This document shows, piece after piece, positions 34,245 through 42,805 of a stretch of DNA of 64,000 nucleotides; within the stretch, counting starts at the first letter, position 1, and each line of letters begins with the position of its first letter. This stretch comes from Bdellovibrionales bacterium (GTDB taxonomy: Bacteria; Bdellovibrionota; UBA1018; CAIMNF01). A model generated the notes under the pieces. The model saw only the letters and a program-made list of their open reading frames with translations, had not been told where the DNA came from and searched no databases. Location of the stretch: assembly GCA_947502835.1 (NCBI GenBank), contig CANNBJ010000005.1, positions 186,579 to 250,578 of the forward strand. The letters are read 5' to 3'. The translations under genes and the position numbers were made by a program.

Positions 34245-34871
34245 GTGGAAAAACTCAATCAGTCGAATCAAAAAGGATTTACTCTCATTGAATTGCTGAT
34301 GGTGATCTTGGTGATCGCCATTCTCGCGGTGATCGGGATCACCCAGTTTGTGAATTACGGGAAAGACTCCCGGGATGCCGCCACCAAGTCGAATCTTCAA
34401 ATTCTGAGAAGAGCCATCTCTGAAAAGAACGGAATGATGCGACTCCGATGCAACATTCAAACCACCGAGTTTCCGCCAGTTGGAACTCTGAATGCAAATA
34501 ATATTACCGCTCTCGCAGCTGGGACATACACCCAGGGAACCGTTTCCGGAACTGTAGCTCCCTGCAATACCACGACCCAGGTTCCGAACGTGGTGGATCA
34601 ACTCTTCGTATCGGCTGGAATTCCTGTGAATCCGTGGTCTTCCGACATCCAGACCAGCGAAGCCAACAGCAAGCTGGTCACGGAGTGTGCCGGTGCAGGG
34701 TGTGCGGTGATGGGATCACGTTGTAACCAGGCATGTGACGGTAACGCCTATGCGGGAACCGAGAACGGTTGGTGCTACAATCCAACTACGGGTGAAATCT
34801 GGGCCAACACGGCACGGAATGACGGTGACAACCCTGCTGTGGCAGATGCCGATGACGAGTGTTCGTACTAA
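34245..34871 (+). CDS. major-type IV pilin 2 (MSHA/type IVa-like)
   Basis: Prepilin of 208 residues, GTG start with GGGAG 7-8 bp upstream. The 11-residue leader ends in Gly before FTLIELLMVILVIAILAVIG (Glu at +5). It is a clear paralogue of the pilin at 26688 in the N-terminal helix and in the C-terminal NGWCYNP/WANTA block. The middle is longer and richer in Thr and Ala, and it has eight cysteines instead of four. GTG starts, a T-rich leader and an out-of-frame upstream ATG (34238) are shared with pilin 1. Three more prepilin genes follow on the same strand. Confidence 0.88.
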   Translation: MEKLNQSNQKGFTLIELLMVILVIAILAVIGITQFVNYGKDSRDAATKSNLQILRRAISEKNGMMRLRCNIQTTEFPPVGTLNANNITALAAGTYTQGTVSGTVAPCNTTTQVPNVVDQLFVSAGIPVNPWSSDIQTSEANSKLVTECAGAGCAVMGSRCNQACDGNAYAGTENGWCYNPTTGEIWANTARNDGDNPAVADADDECSY

Positions 34872-34902
34872 GTGATCCGAGTCTCGTTCCGGGTGGAGCG
34901 AC

Positions 34903-35367
34903 ATGAGAAGAACGCAAGGATTTACCCTGATCGAATTGTTGATGGTGATCCTTGTTGTCTCTGTTTTGGCTACCATAGCCGTTTCCGTATTCGTCGACTT
35001 CGGGCATGACGCGAAGATCGCGATCACCAAGGACAGGATGAATCTGATCAAGCTCGCAATCCTCGGAGATTCAAGACTTGTTTCAGGGGGAAAATACACG
35101 AAACCCGGGTTTCTGGCCCATTGTCTGGTCGTCCCCGCCGATCTGACCGAATTGACGAACCAGCCGGGAGCAGGGGCCTGTGCAAGCGATTACAATCCCC
35201 ACACACAGCAAGGATGGAAGGGGCCTTATGTTTCCACGTCTGATGCTGAGATTTTCAATGATGCCTGGGGAGAGGCGCTCATCTACGATGGTACTGGACG
35301 AACGATCACCAGCAGCGGACCGGATCAGAGTCCCTCAACGAGCGATGACATTGTCGTTTCATTCTAA
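34903..35367 (+). CDS. prepilin-like protein, GspG/minor pilin type
   Basis: 154 residues. A 6-residue leader (MRRTQG) precedes FTLIELLMVILVVSVLATIA, with Glu at +5. The globular part has the GspG-like Q-Q-G-WKGPYV and DAWGEALIYDG motifs near the C-terminus, where calcium-binding loops lie in major pseudopilins. The ribosome site GGTGGAG precedes the ATG. Its last 23 bases overlap the next prepilin gene. It is probably a minor pilin that helps start or cap the pilus, which is inference. Confidence 0.85.
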   Translation: MRRTQGFTLIELLMVILVVSVLATIAVSVFVDFGHDAKIAITKDRMNLIKLAILGDSRLVSGGKYTKPGFLAHCLVVPADLTELTNQPGAGACASDYNPHTQQGWKGPYVSTSDAEIFNDAWGEALIYDGTGRTITSSGPDQSPSTSDDIVVSF

Positions 35368-35815
35368 ACTTCCGGATCGCAGAGGTTTCTCCCTCATCAG
35401 CATGATGCTGGTGATTCTCGCCATTTCCCTTGCTGCAGTGTTGGTGTTGTCCCTTGCTCCCCCTTCGATCTTCCTGACCCGGACGGTTCAGACGCGCGAT
35501 CGCCTTTCGGATTTGAAGGGAGCAATCCTGAAATACTACGACGACCATGGCGGGTTTTACCCTGTCCTCCTGGATCTTCTTGTGCTCGATGAGGGAATTC
35601 CCTGTGAGATTGACAACGACCCGGGAAGTCCCACCTATCAAAAATTGCAAGGCTGGTGCGGGCCGTATCTCGATCCTGTGTTTGCCGAGGATGCAAACGA
35701 CTTTCAAACCGATGGTTGGGGAACCCTCTTTGAGTACGACCCCTTGACCGGTGCCATGAACAGTTGCGGTCCTGATCTGAGTTGTGGAAATGGAGACGAC
35801 ATTGCGGATCCCTGA
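35345..35815 (+). CDS. minor prepilin lacking Glu at position +5
   Basis: 156 residues from the ATG at 35345, inside the end of the previous gene. The leader (14 residues) ends RRG before FSLISMMLVILAISLAAVLVL. At mature position +5 stands Ser instead of the conserved Glu. The globular part again has GWCGPYLDP and DGWGTLFEYDP, so it is related to the other GspG-like pilins. Loss of Glu5 is known for tip pseudopilins such as GspK, which need not pair with the Phe1 of a preceding subunit. A tip role here is inference. Confidence 0.8.
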   Translation: MTLSFHSKLPDRRGFSLISMMLVILAISLAAVLVLSLAPPSIFLTRTVQTRDRLSDLKGAILKYYDDHGGFYPVLLDLLVLDEGIPCEIDNDPGSPTYQKLQGWCGPYLDPVFAEDANDFQTDGWGTLFEYDPLTGAMNSCGPDLSCGNGDDIADP

Positions 35816-36623
35816 GAAAAATGCGAGCAATTCATTTGGATTTACGCTGATCGAAGTGCTGATGGTGGTCGGGATCATCGCCATCCTCGCCCTTGCGTCC
35901 ATGGATCTGTTTTCGGACTATGTGGATGAGGCGAGGTACCAGGACACCATTTCGAAGCTCGAGCAATTGAAGATCGCCCTGGTCGGGGACCCCTCGATCC
36001 GGAATCAGGGAGGCCGCACAAGTTTCGGGATTTTCGGTGATCTTGGGGGTCTGCCGGCAGAGCCGACACCCGGACTTTCGGCACTGATCACCAATTCAAC
36101 CTATCCCGCTCTTGCTCCGGACAACACGGTTCGAATCTCGGTGGGATGGAATGGTCCCTACCTGACCCTTCCGAATGCGGGCGCGAGTGTGTCGACGGAC
36201 GCATGGGGTACCCCCATTCAGTATGATCCATCAGGAAACCAACTCACGCTCACGTCTTTGGGGGCCAACAAGACATCAGGGGGCACCGGGTTGAATGCCG
36301 ATCTCACGGTGAGTGTTCCGGCGGAAGCCTTGTTTTCAACGGTGACGGGGTTTGTTTGTGATCATGGAGGCCCCTTCGATGACAACGCCGAGATTCACCT
36401 GAACTATCCGGATGGATCGGGGGCGGTGAAACAAGACACTTTGGCGATCGCAGCCGGAGACAAGGGATTCTTCAAATTCACGATGATCCCTTTCGGGGTT
36501 CGGTCAATCACGATTTATCTTCCGAATCAGGGATCGGCTTCCCAGACCGTGGGTCCGGTGCTGATCACCGTGGACTCTCCCAATTTCACAGTACCTTGCA
36601 GGCAGATCGATATTGACCCCTGA
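35790..36623 (+). CDS. prepilin-like protein with extra C-terminal beta domain (paralogue of 22920 gene)
   Basis: 277 residues from the ATG at 35790, overlapping the previous prepilin by 26 bp; a GTG at 35784 is possible. A 17-residue leader ends in FG before FTLIEVLMVVGIIAILALAS (Glu at +5). The pilin body has VGWNGPYLTLP and DAWGTPIQYDPSGN. The C-terminal module runs from VTGFVCDHGGPFDDN to PFGVRSITIYLP and TVGPVLITVD. It aligns by eye with the module of the minus-strand protein at 22920 (NPWSG, PPGIRSVTLFLP, TYGPYLVTVD). Last gene of the pilin block. Confidence 0.82.
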   Translation: METTLRIPEKNASNSFGFTLIEVLMVVGIIAILALASMDLFSDYVDEARYQDTISKLEQLKIALVGDPSIRNQGGRTSFGIFGDLGGLPAEPTPGLSALITNSTYPALAPDNTVRISVGWNGPYLTLPNAGASVSTDAWGTPIQYDPSGNQLTLTSLGANKTSGGTGLNADLTVSVPAEALFSTVTGFVCDHGGPFDDNAEIHLNYPDGSGAVKQDTLAIAAGDKGFFKFTMIPFGVRSITIYLPNQGSASQTVGPVLITVDSPNFTVPCRQIDIDP

Positions 36624-36692
36624 ATTCGAGCGGTTCGGGATCTTCAGGAATCCGTTTGCACCCCTCCGAAAAGCGAGTTAGCTTGAGTGACC

Positions 36693-37862
36693 ATGAAAAA
36701 AGTACTTTTGTTGGGATGTGGAATGCAGGCGTATGGGGCTGCATTGGACTTGATTCAATTCGGAAATCCATCAGAGCTTGTTCTTGCGGATGCGTTTCCC
36801 GGGATGGCCTCAAAGCTCAGGGCGTTTTTGGAGAAGCATGCCAAGCCGCAGAAGCTTACTGAACTGAAGGTGGATGTGGCGAACGTGGAGGCCACGGCCG
36901 AGGCTGCTCGCGGGTGTGATCTGATCCTGAATGCGGCACCCTATCAATTCGCTCTCGAAATCACCCAAGCCGCAATCAAGGCTCGCGTGCCTATGGTGGA
37001 TCTGGGAGGCGATACGGAGCGGGTTCTCAAGCAACTTGAGTTGTCGACTGATGCGAAGGCTGCGGGAATCACGATCATTCCGGATTGTGGAATGGGTCCG
37101 GGCATGACGAACATCACAGTCGGTCATGCAATGGAGATCCTGGATTCCGCTGAAACCATCATCACCCGCGATGGAGGAATTCCGCTCAATCCCAAGCCGC
37201 CCCTCTTTTATCATCTGGTGTTTGCGATCGAGACTCTTACCAACGAGTACACGGGAATGACCACACAGATGCGAAACGGGAAGATGATCGAAATCGCTCC
37301 CATGACCGAAATCGAGCAATGTGATCTGCCGGTCGTTGGCAAGGTGGAGGCGACCCACGGAATGGGCATGCTTTCGACTCTTCCGTGGACCTATGAGGGC
37401 AGGGTTAAAAATCTTGAAAACAAGTTCGTTCGATACCCTGGGCATTTGACCTTCCTGAAGACCCTTCGTGATGCGGGATTCTTTTCGCGGGAGGAAATCA
37501 AAACCGAGCGAGGAATGTTTCAGCCGCGGGCAATGACCAAGGCAGTGATGGAAAAATTCCTCATGCCCAAGGGCGGCGAGAAGGATGTTTCTTTCATCCA
37601 GACGGTTTCAGAGGGTCTGAAAGACGGAAAGAAGACGGTGATCGAGCACTGGATCTGTGACTACTCGGATGAAAAGACCGGTCTGACTTCAATGCAAAGA
37701 ACCACAGGATTCACAGCATCCATCGTGGGACAGATGATTGTGTCAGGCAGGCTCACCGCAAAAGGGGTTCTTCCCCCGGAGCTTGGAGTGCCTAAATTGG
37801 CTTTTTTCGAGGAAATCCAGAAGCGGGGATTTGAATTCAAATGGACGCAAAAGAGCGTTTGA
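36693..37862 (+). CDS. saccharopine dehydrogenase/reductase-family NAD(P)-dependent enzyme
   Basis: Cytoplasmic Rossmann-fold oxidoreductase of 389 residues, started at the ATG at 36693; a GTG two codons upstream is also possible. The dinucleotide loop is VLLLGCGMQAYGAALDL. Later landmarks are CDLILNAAPYQFALEI, VDLGGDTERV and IPDCGMGPGMTNI, which are typical of saccharopine reductase and lysine 6-dehydrogenase relatives. The C-terminal catalytic/dimer domain follows. It could act on lysine catabolism or synthesis or on carboxynorspermidine; the substrate is undecided. It overlaps galE by 22 bp, so the two are coupled although pathway-unrelated. Confidence 0.85.
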   Translation: MKKVLLLGCGMQAYGAALDLIQFGNPSELVLADAFPGMASKLRAFLEKHAKPQKLTELKVDVANVEATAEAARGCDLILNAAPYQFALEITQAAIKARVPMVDLGGDTERVLKQLELSTDAKAAGITIIPDCGMGPGMTNITVGHAMEILDSAETIITRDGGIPLNPKPPLFYHLVFAIETLTNEYTGMTTQMRNGKMIEIAPMTEIEQCDLPVVGKVEATHGMGMLSTLPWTYEGRVKNLENKFVRYPGHLTFLKTLRDAGFFSREEIKTERGMFQPRAMTKAVMEKFLMPKGGEKDVSFIQTVSEGLKDGKKTVIEHWICDYSDEKTGLTSMQRTTGFTASIVGQMIVSGRLTAKGVLPPELGVPKLAFFEEIQKRGFEFKWTQKSV

Positions 37863-38848
37863 TCGTTCCCCGTTCAGGGGCCGGGAATATCCTGGTCACG
37901 GGAGGGGCGGGCTACATCGGGAGTCATGTTTGCAAGGAGCTCGCGCTCCACGGGTTCCATCCGGTGACTTTGGATCATCTGAAGGAAGGACATCGGGAAT
38001 TCGTGAAGTGGGGGCCGCTCGAGGAAGGGGATCTCAGGAATGAGGGGTTTCTTCGCGATGTGATCAAAAAGCACCACATTGATGCTGTGATGCATTTTGC
38101 TTCGTCGATCGTTGTGAGCGAATCGGTGGTGGATCCTGAAAAGTACTACCGGAACAATGTCGAGGGCTCCCTTTCCCTGCTTTCTGCGGTGAGGGATGCC
38201 GGCATCAAATCCTTCGTTTTTTCAAGCACGGCTGCCGTTTACGGAATGCCAACACAGCTCCCGATTCCTGAGGGGCATGTCACTGAACCCATCAATCCTT
38301 ACGGTGTGACAAAGTTGGTGATCGAGCACGCGCTTCGTGACTACTCACGAGCGTATGGATTCAAGTCCGTGGCGCTCCGGTATTTCAATGCATCAGGTGC
38401 GGACCCCGATGGGGAGCTTTGGGAGGCGCATGATCCTGAAACCCACCTGATTCCAAATGCGGTTCGGGCAGCCCTTGATCCGGACTACACATTGAAGCTC
38501 TTCGGGGATGATTACTCCACTCCGGATGGCACCTGCATTCGGGATTATATCCATGTGAAGGATCTCGCGCGGGCCCATGTGGCGGCCCTTTTGCGTCTCT
38601 CTGACTGGGATTCCTTCCAAGCCTTCAATCTTGGAATCGGAAAGGGTTTCTCAGTTCGCGAGGTCATCGGAGCTGTCGAGAAAAAATTCGGGAGCAAGGT
38701 CAAAGTGGAGATCTCTGCAAGAAGAGAGGGCGATCCCCCTGTTCTGCTCGCGGATGCAAGCAAGGCGATGAAGGTGCTGGACTGGAGTCCTGAATATACT
38801 TCAATCGAGGCGATTGTCGGGACCCTCCGGACCCCCGGCTGGACTTGA
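37841..38848 (+). CDS. galE: UDP-glucose 4-epimerase
   Basis: Interconverts UDP-glucose and UDP-galactose (or the N-acetyl forms) for envelope polysaccharide. This 335-residue extended short-chain dehydrogenase has the NAD loop VTGGAGYIGSH, and the catalytic Ser/Tyr/Lys set in FSSTAAVYG and YGVTKLVIEHAL. The GalE-specific ALRYFNASGADPDGELWE and GDDYSTPDGTCIRDYIHV are both present. Gene is probably translated by re-initiation, since its ATG lies inside the preceding gene. It converges with the CAP-domain gene (9 bp). Confidence 0.95.
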   Translation: MDAKERLIVPRSGAGNILVTGGAGYIGSHVCKELALHGFHPVTLDHLKEGHREFVKWGPLEEGDLRNEGFLRDVIKKHHIDAVMHFASSIVVSESVVDPEKYYRNNVEGSLSLLSAVRDAGIKSFVFSSTAAVYGMPTQLPIPEGHVTEPINPYGVTKLVIEHALRDYSRAYGFKSVALRYFNASGADPDGELWEAHDPETHLIPNAVRAALDPDYTLKLFGDDYSTPDGTCIRDYIHVKDLARAHVAALLRLSDWDSFQAFNLGIGKGFSVREVIGAVEKKFGSKVKVEISARREGDPPVLLADASKAMKVLDWSPEYTSIEAIVGTLRTPGWT

Positions 38849-38857
38849 GGGACGTTC

Positions 38858-39847
38858 TTAGAATTTCATTGTGCAAAGCACGGATCCCGAACTGCCGGGA
38901 CGGGCGGGGAATCCATCAAACTGGGCTTGGTTGGTTCGTGTATTCAGTTGGATGGTGAATCCGCCGATTCGTGCGCCCGGACTGGAGAACACGCTCAAGA
39001 TCGGGAACTCCGCATTGGAGACCACACTGACCGATCCAAGAAATACGGGTGCCAGGAGTGATGCCTTGCCGTTTTGAACATAGGAGACTTTTCCGCGAAA
39101 GACCGAATTGGTGTCTCGTTCGAACTCCAAGATCGCATCCGTATTCGAATTGAACGTGAAGATTCCTTTTGCGCTGGTGGACGGAATCGTGCACTGGACG
39201 AGGGTGATGTCGAGATTGCCGAGTGGGTTCACGCGAATTGCATCGCTCGCTTGTGCCGGGTCAGTGGTTTCCGGAGTGGATCCTTCCTGTTTTTTTCCAG
39301 TCGCAATTTCAATGGCTTCCCGGACAAGATCCGGATTGCTCAATTCTTGCGGCTCCGGGCTTTCCGGGCGGATGGACCCGAATTCGTTCGCCCAATAGTA
39401 AGGGCAGCGCTCTCTTCCGGTGCCTGCCCGGGCGATTCCCATCTGGTGGAATTGAGGGTGCATCATATTGCGCAGATGAGTGGGGGATTTTGAGAATTGA
39501 AGGAAGGTATCGGTTGCCCCTCCGAATCCGCAGGCGATGTTCTCGCCGGCAAACGAGTAATTTGAATAGCCCAGGCCCTTCATGCGCTGAAACGGCGTTT
39601 GTTGGTTCACGGGACCGTAGTGAGTGAGGAAATCCATCCCCGCCATCCAGGTGCTGTGATTCCGGGCGGCGAGCATCAATGTCGGCTCGAGTTCCAGGCG
39701 AGGAAGGCTCAGGTGCGCCCGGAAGGAATTGATGATTCCGAAAAACCGGGTTTCTTCAGTCCCAAGACCCTGGTTTTCGGCTTCCGCAAACGCGACACTG
39801 CTGAGAAAAAGCGCGACAAGCGCCCCCAAACGCACAGATGATTTCAT
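38858..39847 (-). CDS. secreted CAP/SCP-domain protein
   Basis: 329 residues with a Sec signal peptide (VAFA-EAEN). Residues about 30-165 form a CAP (SCP/PR-1/YkwD) domain: INSFRAHLSLPRLELEPTL, AARNHSTWM, FLTHYGP, YSFAGENIACGFGG, and W at the end in YYWANEFGS. The His residues and the AGENIA motif that line the CAP cavity are present. After it comes a C-terminal beta-rich domain (about 200-329) of unknown nature. Bacterial CAP proteins are extracellular or periplasmic with poorly known roles (lipid or peptidoglycan binding have been proposed). It diverges from the lipoprotein gene at 39974. Confidence 0.85.
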   Translation of the reverse strand: MKSSVRLGALVALFLSSVAFAEAENQGLGTEETRFFGIINSFRAHLSLPRLELEPTLMLAARNHSTWMAGMDFLTHYGPVNQQTPFQRMKGLGYSNYSFAGENIACGFGGATDTFLQFSKSPTHLRNMMHPQFHQMGIARAGTGRERCPYYWANEFGSIRPESPEPQELSNPDLVREAIEIATGKKQEGSTPETTDPAQASDAIRVNPLGNLDITLVQCTIPSTSAKGIFTFNSNTDAILEFERDTNSVFRGKVSYVQNGKASLLAPVFLGSVSVVSNAEFPILSVFSSPGARIGGFTIQLNTRTNQAQFDGFPARPGSSGSVLCTMKF

Positions 39848-39973
39848 GCGACGACCCCCCTTTGAGCCCCACGATGAGGAGATCTACCTTTCGGGAATCC
39901 TGGAGTAAAGGAAAATCATTGACATTGAGTTCCAAACGTGTGAAACGTCGTGTCGACTTGAAGGGGGCGATCG

Positions 39974-40627
39974 ATGAGAATCAGTTTTGCGAGCGTGTGC
40001 GTATTGGGTTTGATCTTTGGATGTGGTTCCCGTGTGATGGACTATACTACTCAAGATCAGGGGACTCCAAGAGTGATTGATTCCGACCCCCTTCGAAATG
40101 CCGATCATTTGAGACGCGGGATCCAAGGGCTCGGGGGGCGGTGGATGAGCTCATGCGTTCTTCATCCTCTGAAGTCCGGAGTGTATTTCAAGGAGTTCCT
40201 CGAATTCGATGAGGGCAGGATCCATCGAACCCAGCGTGTGGCCCTGGACCGCTATTGTGCCCAAATTCTCTACCAGCAGGAGACGGAATCGACGAGTGTC
40301 ATTTCCGGGAGCGGCGGGTATGCGGAAACCAGGGAAGGAGTGACCCTGCTTCCTTTCGGAGTGGCAGGGATGGAATTGTTCAATCGTGGTGGAGTTTGCG
40401 GAGTAAAGGATTGGGAGGCTACGGTTGCCCAGTCCTTTGATGATCCAAAGTCCTGTGGGATCCCGCGGGTGGTTACGGGGCGGATTGAGGTCAGTGTTCA
40501 AGGCAGCCGATCGTTCATGAACACGGAGACTTGCGAGACGCAAACCTCAACGTCCTGTTACAGATTGACGTACGAGCAAAAAAATTCGACGCCTGCGAGG
40601 GAATCAGCTGATCTAGCCTTGCGTTGA
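39974..40627 (+). CDS. predicted lipoprotein of unknown function
   Basis: 217 residues. The signal peptide ends in a good lipobox, LIFGC, so the mature protein should be lipid-anchored at Cys17. The rest is mainly polar with paired cysteines (SCVLHP, RYCAQ, GVCGV, SCGIP, ETCET, SCYRL) that could form three disulfides, consistent with the periplasmic thiol system in this window. No recognisable domain. A perfect TTGACA lies at 39918-39923, but no clear -10 box follows. Its 3' end overlaps the convergent rhodanese gene by 15 bp. Confidence 0.7.
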   Translation: MRISFASVCVLGLIFGCGSRVMDYTTQDQGTPRVIDSDPLRNADHLRRGIQGLGGRWMSSCVLHPLKSGVYFKEFLEFDEGRIHRTQRVALDRYCAQILYQQETESTSVISGSGGYAETREGVTLLPFGVAGMELFNRGGVCGVKDWEATVAQSFDDPKSCGIPRVVTGRIEVSVQGSRSFMNTETCETQTSTSCYRLTYEQKNSTPARESADLALR

Positions 40628-40936
40628 AATCTTGAAGCCCAGGTCCTGCCAATCCGGAAAGCCGCCATCGGCAACGCATCTGAGGTTTTTTGCGCCCATG
40701 GTCTCCAGAATCTGACAAGCAGTGACCGCTCGTCCTCCGGCCCTGCAATAAACATAGATCGTTTTGAAATTCTTCAGGGTTTCAAAATGGTTCATGACCT
40801 GATCGAAGGGAATGTTTTTCGACCCCGGAACATGGCCCTCTGCAAATTCACCCGGCGTCCGCACGTCCAGAATGATCTCGTCGGTTTTCGGGGCCTGGGA
40901 GGCGCTGTGGAGTTCGTCAATCGTGAGGGTTTTCAT
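40613..40936 (-). CDS. rhodanese-like sulfurtransferase domain protein
   Basis: Single-domain rhodanese of 107 residues, cytoplasmic (no signal peptide). It has the fold signatures ILDVRTPGEFAEGHVPGSKNIPFDQ and the active-site loop CRAGGRA with the persulfide-carrying Cys, ending in GGFPDWQDLGFKI. Such small rhodaneses move sulfur or reduce thiols such as cyanide-derived substrates or glutathione persulfide. Nothing next to it defines a partner. Its 3' end overlaps the neighbour's 3' end on the opposite strand. Confidence 0.92.
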   Translation of the reverse strand: MKTLTIDELHSASQAPKTDEIILDVRTPGEFAEGHVPGSKNIPFDQVMNHFETLKNFKTIYVYCRAGGRAVTACQILETMGAKNLRCVADGGFPDWQDLGFKISTQG

Positions 40937-41020
40937 TTTCCGAAACCTATCATGACCGACCTTGGGGAATGCAACAAAATGTTCGTCATTTCAGCGTATT
41001 TATGGCAATTTCATGAGCCT

Positions 41021-41323
41021 ATGACCGAACTCAATGAGGCGTTGATCCGAAAGGTTGCCGAGCTCTCCCGCCTGAAGCTCGACGAGGGAGAGATTCCAGG
41101 CTACGTGACCTCGATTGGTGAAATTCTGAACCACGTGGATCAATTGCGCAGGGTAGACACCCAAGGGGTGGAGCCCATGTTTTATGGAATCGATGATTCG
41201 CTCAGATTGAGGGAAGATGAGGTGCGTTCCTTTGCTCCGGGGAAAGACGCCCAGCCCCGGATTCTGGAGTCCGCGCCTTCAGTCGAAGACGGGGGATTCA
41301 AGGTTCCCCAAATTGTGGGCTAG
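41021..41323 (+). CDS. gatC: Asp-tRNA(Asn)/Glu-tRNA(Gln) amidotransferase subunit C
   Basis: 100-residue subunit that stabilises GatA-GatB. Typical start ALIRKVAELSRLKLDEGEI, then ILNHVDQLRRVDTQGVEPM, and the end LRLREDEVR with PxxGGFKVPQIVG. I place the start at the ATG at 41021; longer reading frames run back into the rhodanese gene. The ribosome site is weak. gatA follows 9 bp after, gatB overlaps it, so gatCAB is one operon. It implies the organism makes Gln-tRNA and/or Asn-tRNA by the indirect route. Confidence 0.92.
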   Translation: MTELNEALIRKVAELSRLKLDEGEIPGYVTSIGEILNHVDQLRRVDTQGVEPMFYGIDDSLRLREDEVRSFAPGKDAQPRILESAPSVEDGGFKVPQIVG

Positions 41324-41332
41324 GGAGCGGAA

Positions 41333-42805
41333 ATGAAACAGACGCTTCCCTCAATTCAGGAGATCCATGATTCGTTCGATGCAGGGACATCCGATCCGCT
41401 CTCCCTGACGGAAGGTTTTTTTACCCGAATCAAAGCCAGCAAACACAATGCCTACATCACGCTCTGTGAAGATCGGGCCTTGCAACAGGCGCGGAATCTT
41501 TCCATAGAGCTCAAGACAGCGTTTCAAGGCAAGGTTCCCCGTCAGACGCATCCGCTCTTCGGAATTCCGCTCGGGATCAAGGATGTCCTTACCATGGACG
41601 GAGTCCGCACCACCTGTGCTTCGCGTATCTTGGAGAACTACGTCCCTCCTTTCACGGCCACTGCAGTGGCGAGGCTTGAAGTGGCGGGAGCGGTTTCGCT
41701 TGGAAAATTGAATCTGGATGAGTTCGCCATGGGAAGCTCCAATGAGAACTCGGCCTTCGGCCCGGTCCTTCACCCGACGCATCCTGACCGGGTTCCCGGG
41801 GGCTCGAGCGGCGGCTCCGGCACTGCGGTCGCAGCCGATCTCTGTGTGGCTGCACTTGGAACAGACACGGGTGGATCGATTCGCTTGCCTGCGTCTTTTT
41901 GCGGAGTGGTGGGGCTCAAGCCCACCTACGGAAGGATTTCAAGGTACGGGCAGATCGCTTTCGCATCCTCGCTCGATCAAATCGGACCGATGACCCGCAC
42001 AGTTCGTGATGCAGCCCTTTTGACCGGCATCATGGCGGGAGTGGACGAGAACGACTCTACCACCTTGGCTCGTGCGCCGGAGGATTGGGTTGCCGTTGTG
42101 GATCGCGCGAACGGGGATTCCTCGAGTCTTCATGGTTTGAGAGTGGGGATTCCTGCGGAGTATTTCATCGATGGAATCGATCCGGGGGTGCGGCAGGCGA
42201 TTGAACGGGCCATCGAGTTTCTGAAACAGGAGGGCGCTCTTGTGGTTCCGGTGTCGCTTCCCCATACGGAATACGCGGTATCGACCTATTATGTGATTGC
42301 CGTCAGCGAGGCCTCATCCAACCTGTCCCGCTATGACGGCGTTCGTTTTGGAGTACGGCCAGAAGGGGCGATGAGAGCCGCAACCCCTTCGGAGTTCTAC
42401 AAGGAGGCCAGAGCGCTCTTCGGAGCGGAGGTCAAGAGAAGGATCATGCTCGGGACCTTCGCGCTCTCGAGCGGCTATTTTGATGCCTATTATCGAAAGG
42501 CGGCTCAGGTTCGCCGCCTCATGAGGCAGGATTTCGAGAATGCCTTTCAGAAGGCGGATGTTCTTGTTTCGCCGGTCAGTCCGACCACAGCGTTCAGGCT
42601 TGGTGAAAAATCAAAGAACCCCCTTCAAATGTATCTCACTGACATCTTCACCATCCCGGCCTCTCTTGCGGGGCTTCCTGCCATGAGTATTCCCGTGGGC
42701 GAGGATGCGGATGGACTCTCGATCGGGATGCATCTCATCGGACCAAGGTTCGGAGAAAGCACGCTCCTTCGCGTTGCAAGCCGGATCGAAGGAGGACTCT
42801 CATGA
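41333..42805 (+). CDS. gatA: Asp-tRNA(Asn)/Glu-tRNA(Gln) amidotransferase subunit A
   Basis: Amidase-signature enzyme of 490 residues that releases ammonia from glutamine for tRNA transamidation. It contains the Ser-cisSer-Lys triad: the Lys in GIKDVLTMDG, and the Gly-Ser stretch GGSSGGSGTAVAADL and DTGGSIRLPASFCG with the nucleophilic Ser. The rest follows GatA through to the GIGMHLIGPRFGE ending. The stop overlaps the gatB start by 4 bp (ATGA). The ribosome site ends GGGAGCGG before the ATG. Confidence 0.96.
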   Translation: MKQTLPSIQEIHDSFDAGTSDPLSLTEGFFTRIKASKHNAYITLCEDRALQQARNLSIELKTAFQGKVPRQTHPLFGIPLGIKDVLTMDGVRTTCASRILENYVPPFTATAVARLEVAGAVSLGKLNLDEFAMGSSNENSAFGPVLHPTHPDRVPGGSSGGSGTAVAADLCVAALGTDTGGSIRLPASFCGVVGLKPTYGRISRYGQIAFASSLDQIGPMTRTVRDAALLTGIMAGVDENDSTTLARAPEDWVAVVDRANGDSSSLHGLRVGIPAEYFIDGIDPGVRQAIERAIEFLKQEGALVVPVSLPHTEYAVSTYYVIAVSEASSNLSRYDGVRFGVRPEGAMRAATPSEFYKEARALFGAEVKRRIMLGTFALSSGYFDAYYRKAAQVRRLMRQDFENAFQKADVLVSPVSPTTAFRLGEKSKNPLQMYLTDIFTIPASLAGLPAMSIPVGEDADGLSIGMHLIGPRFGESTLLRVASRIEGGLS

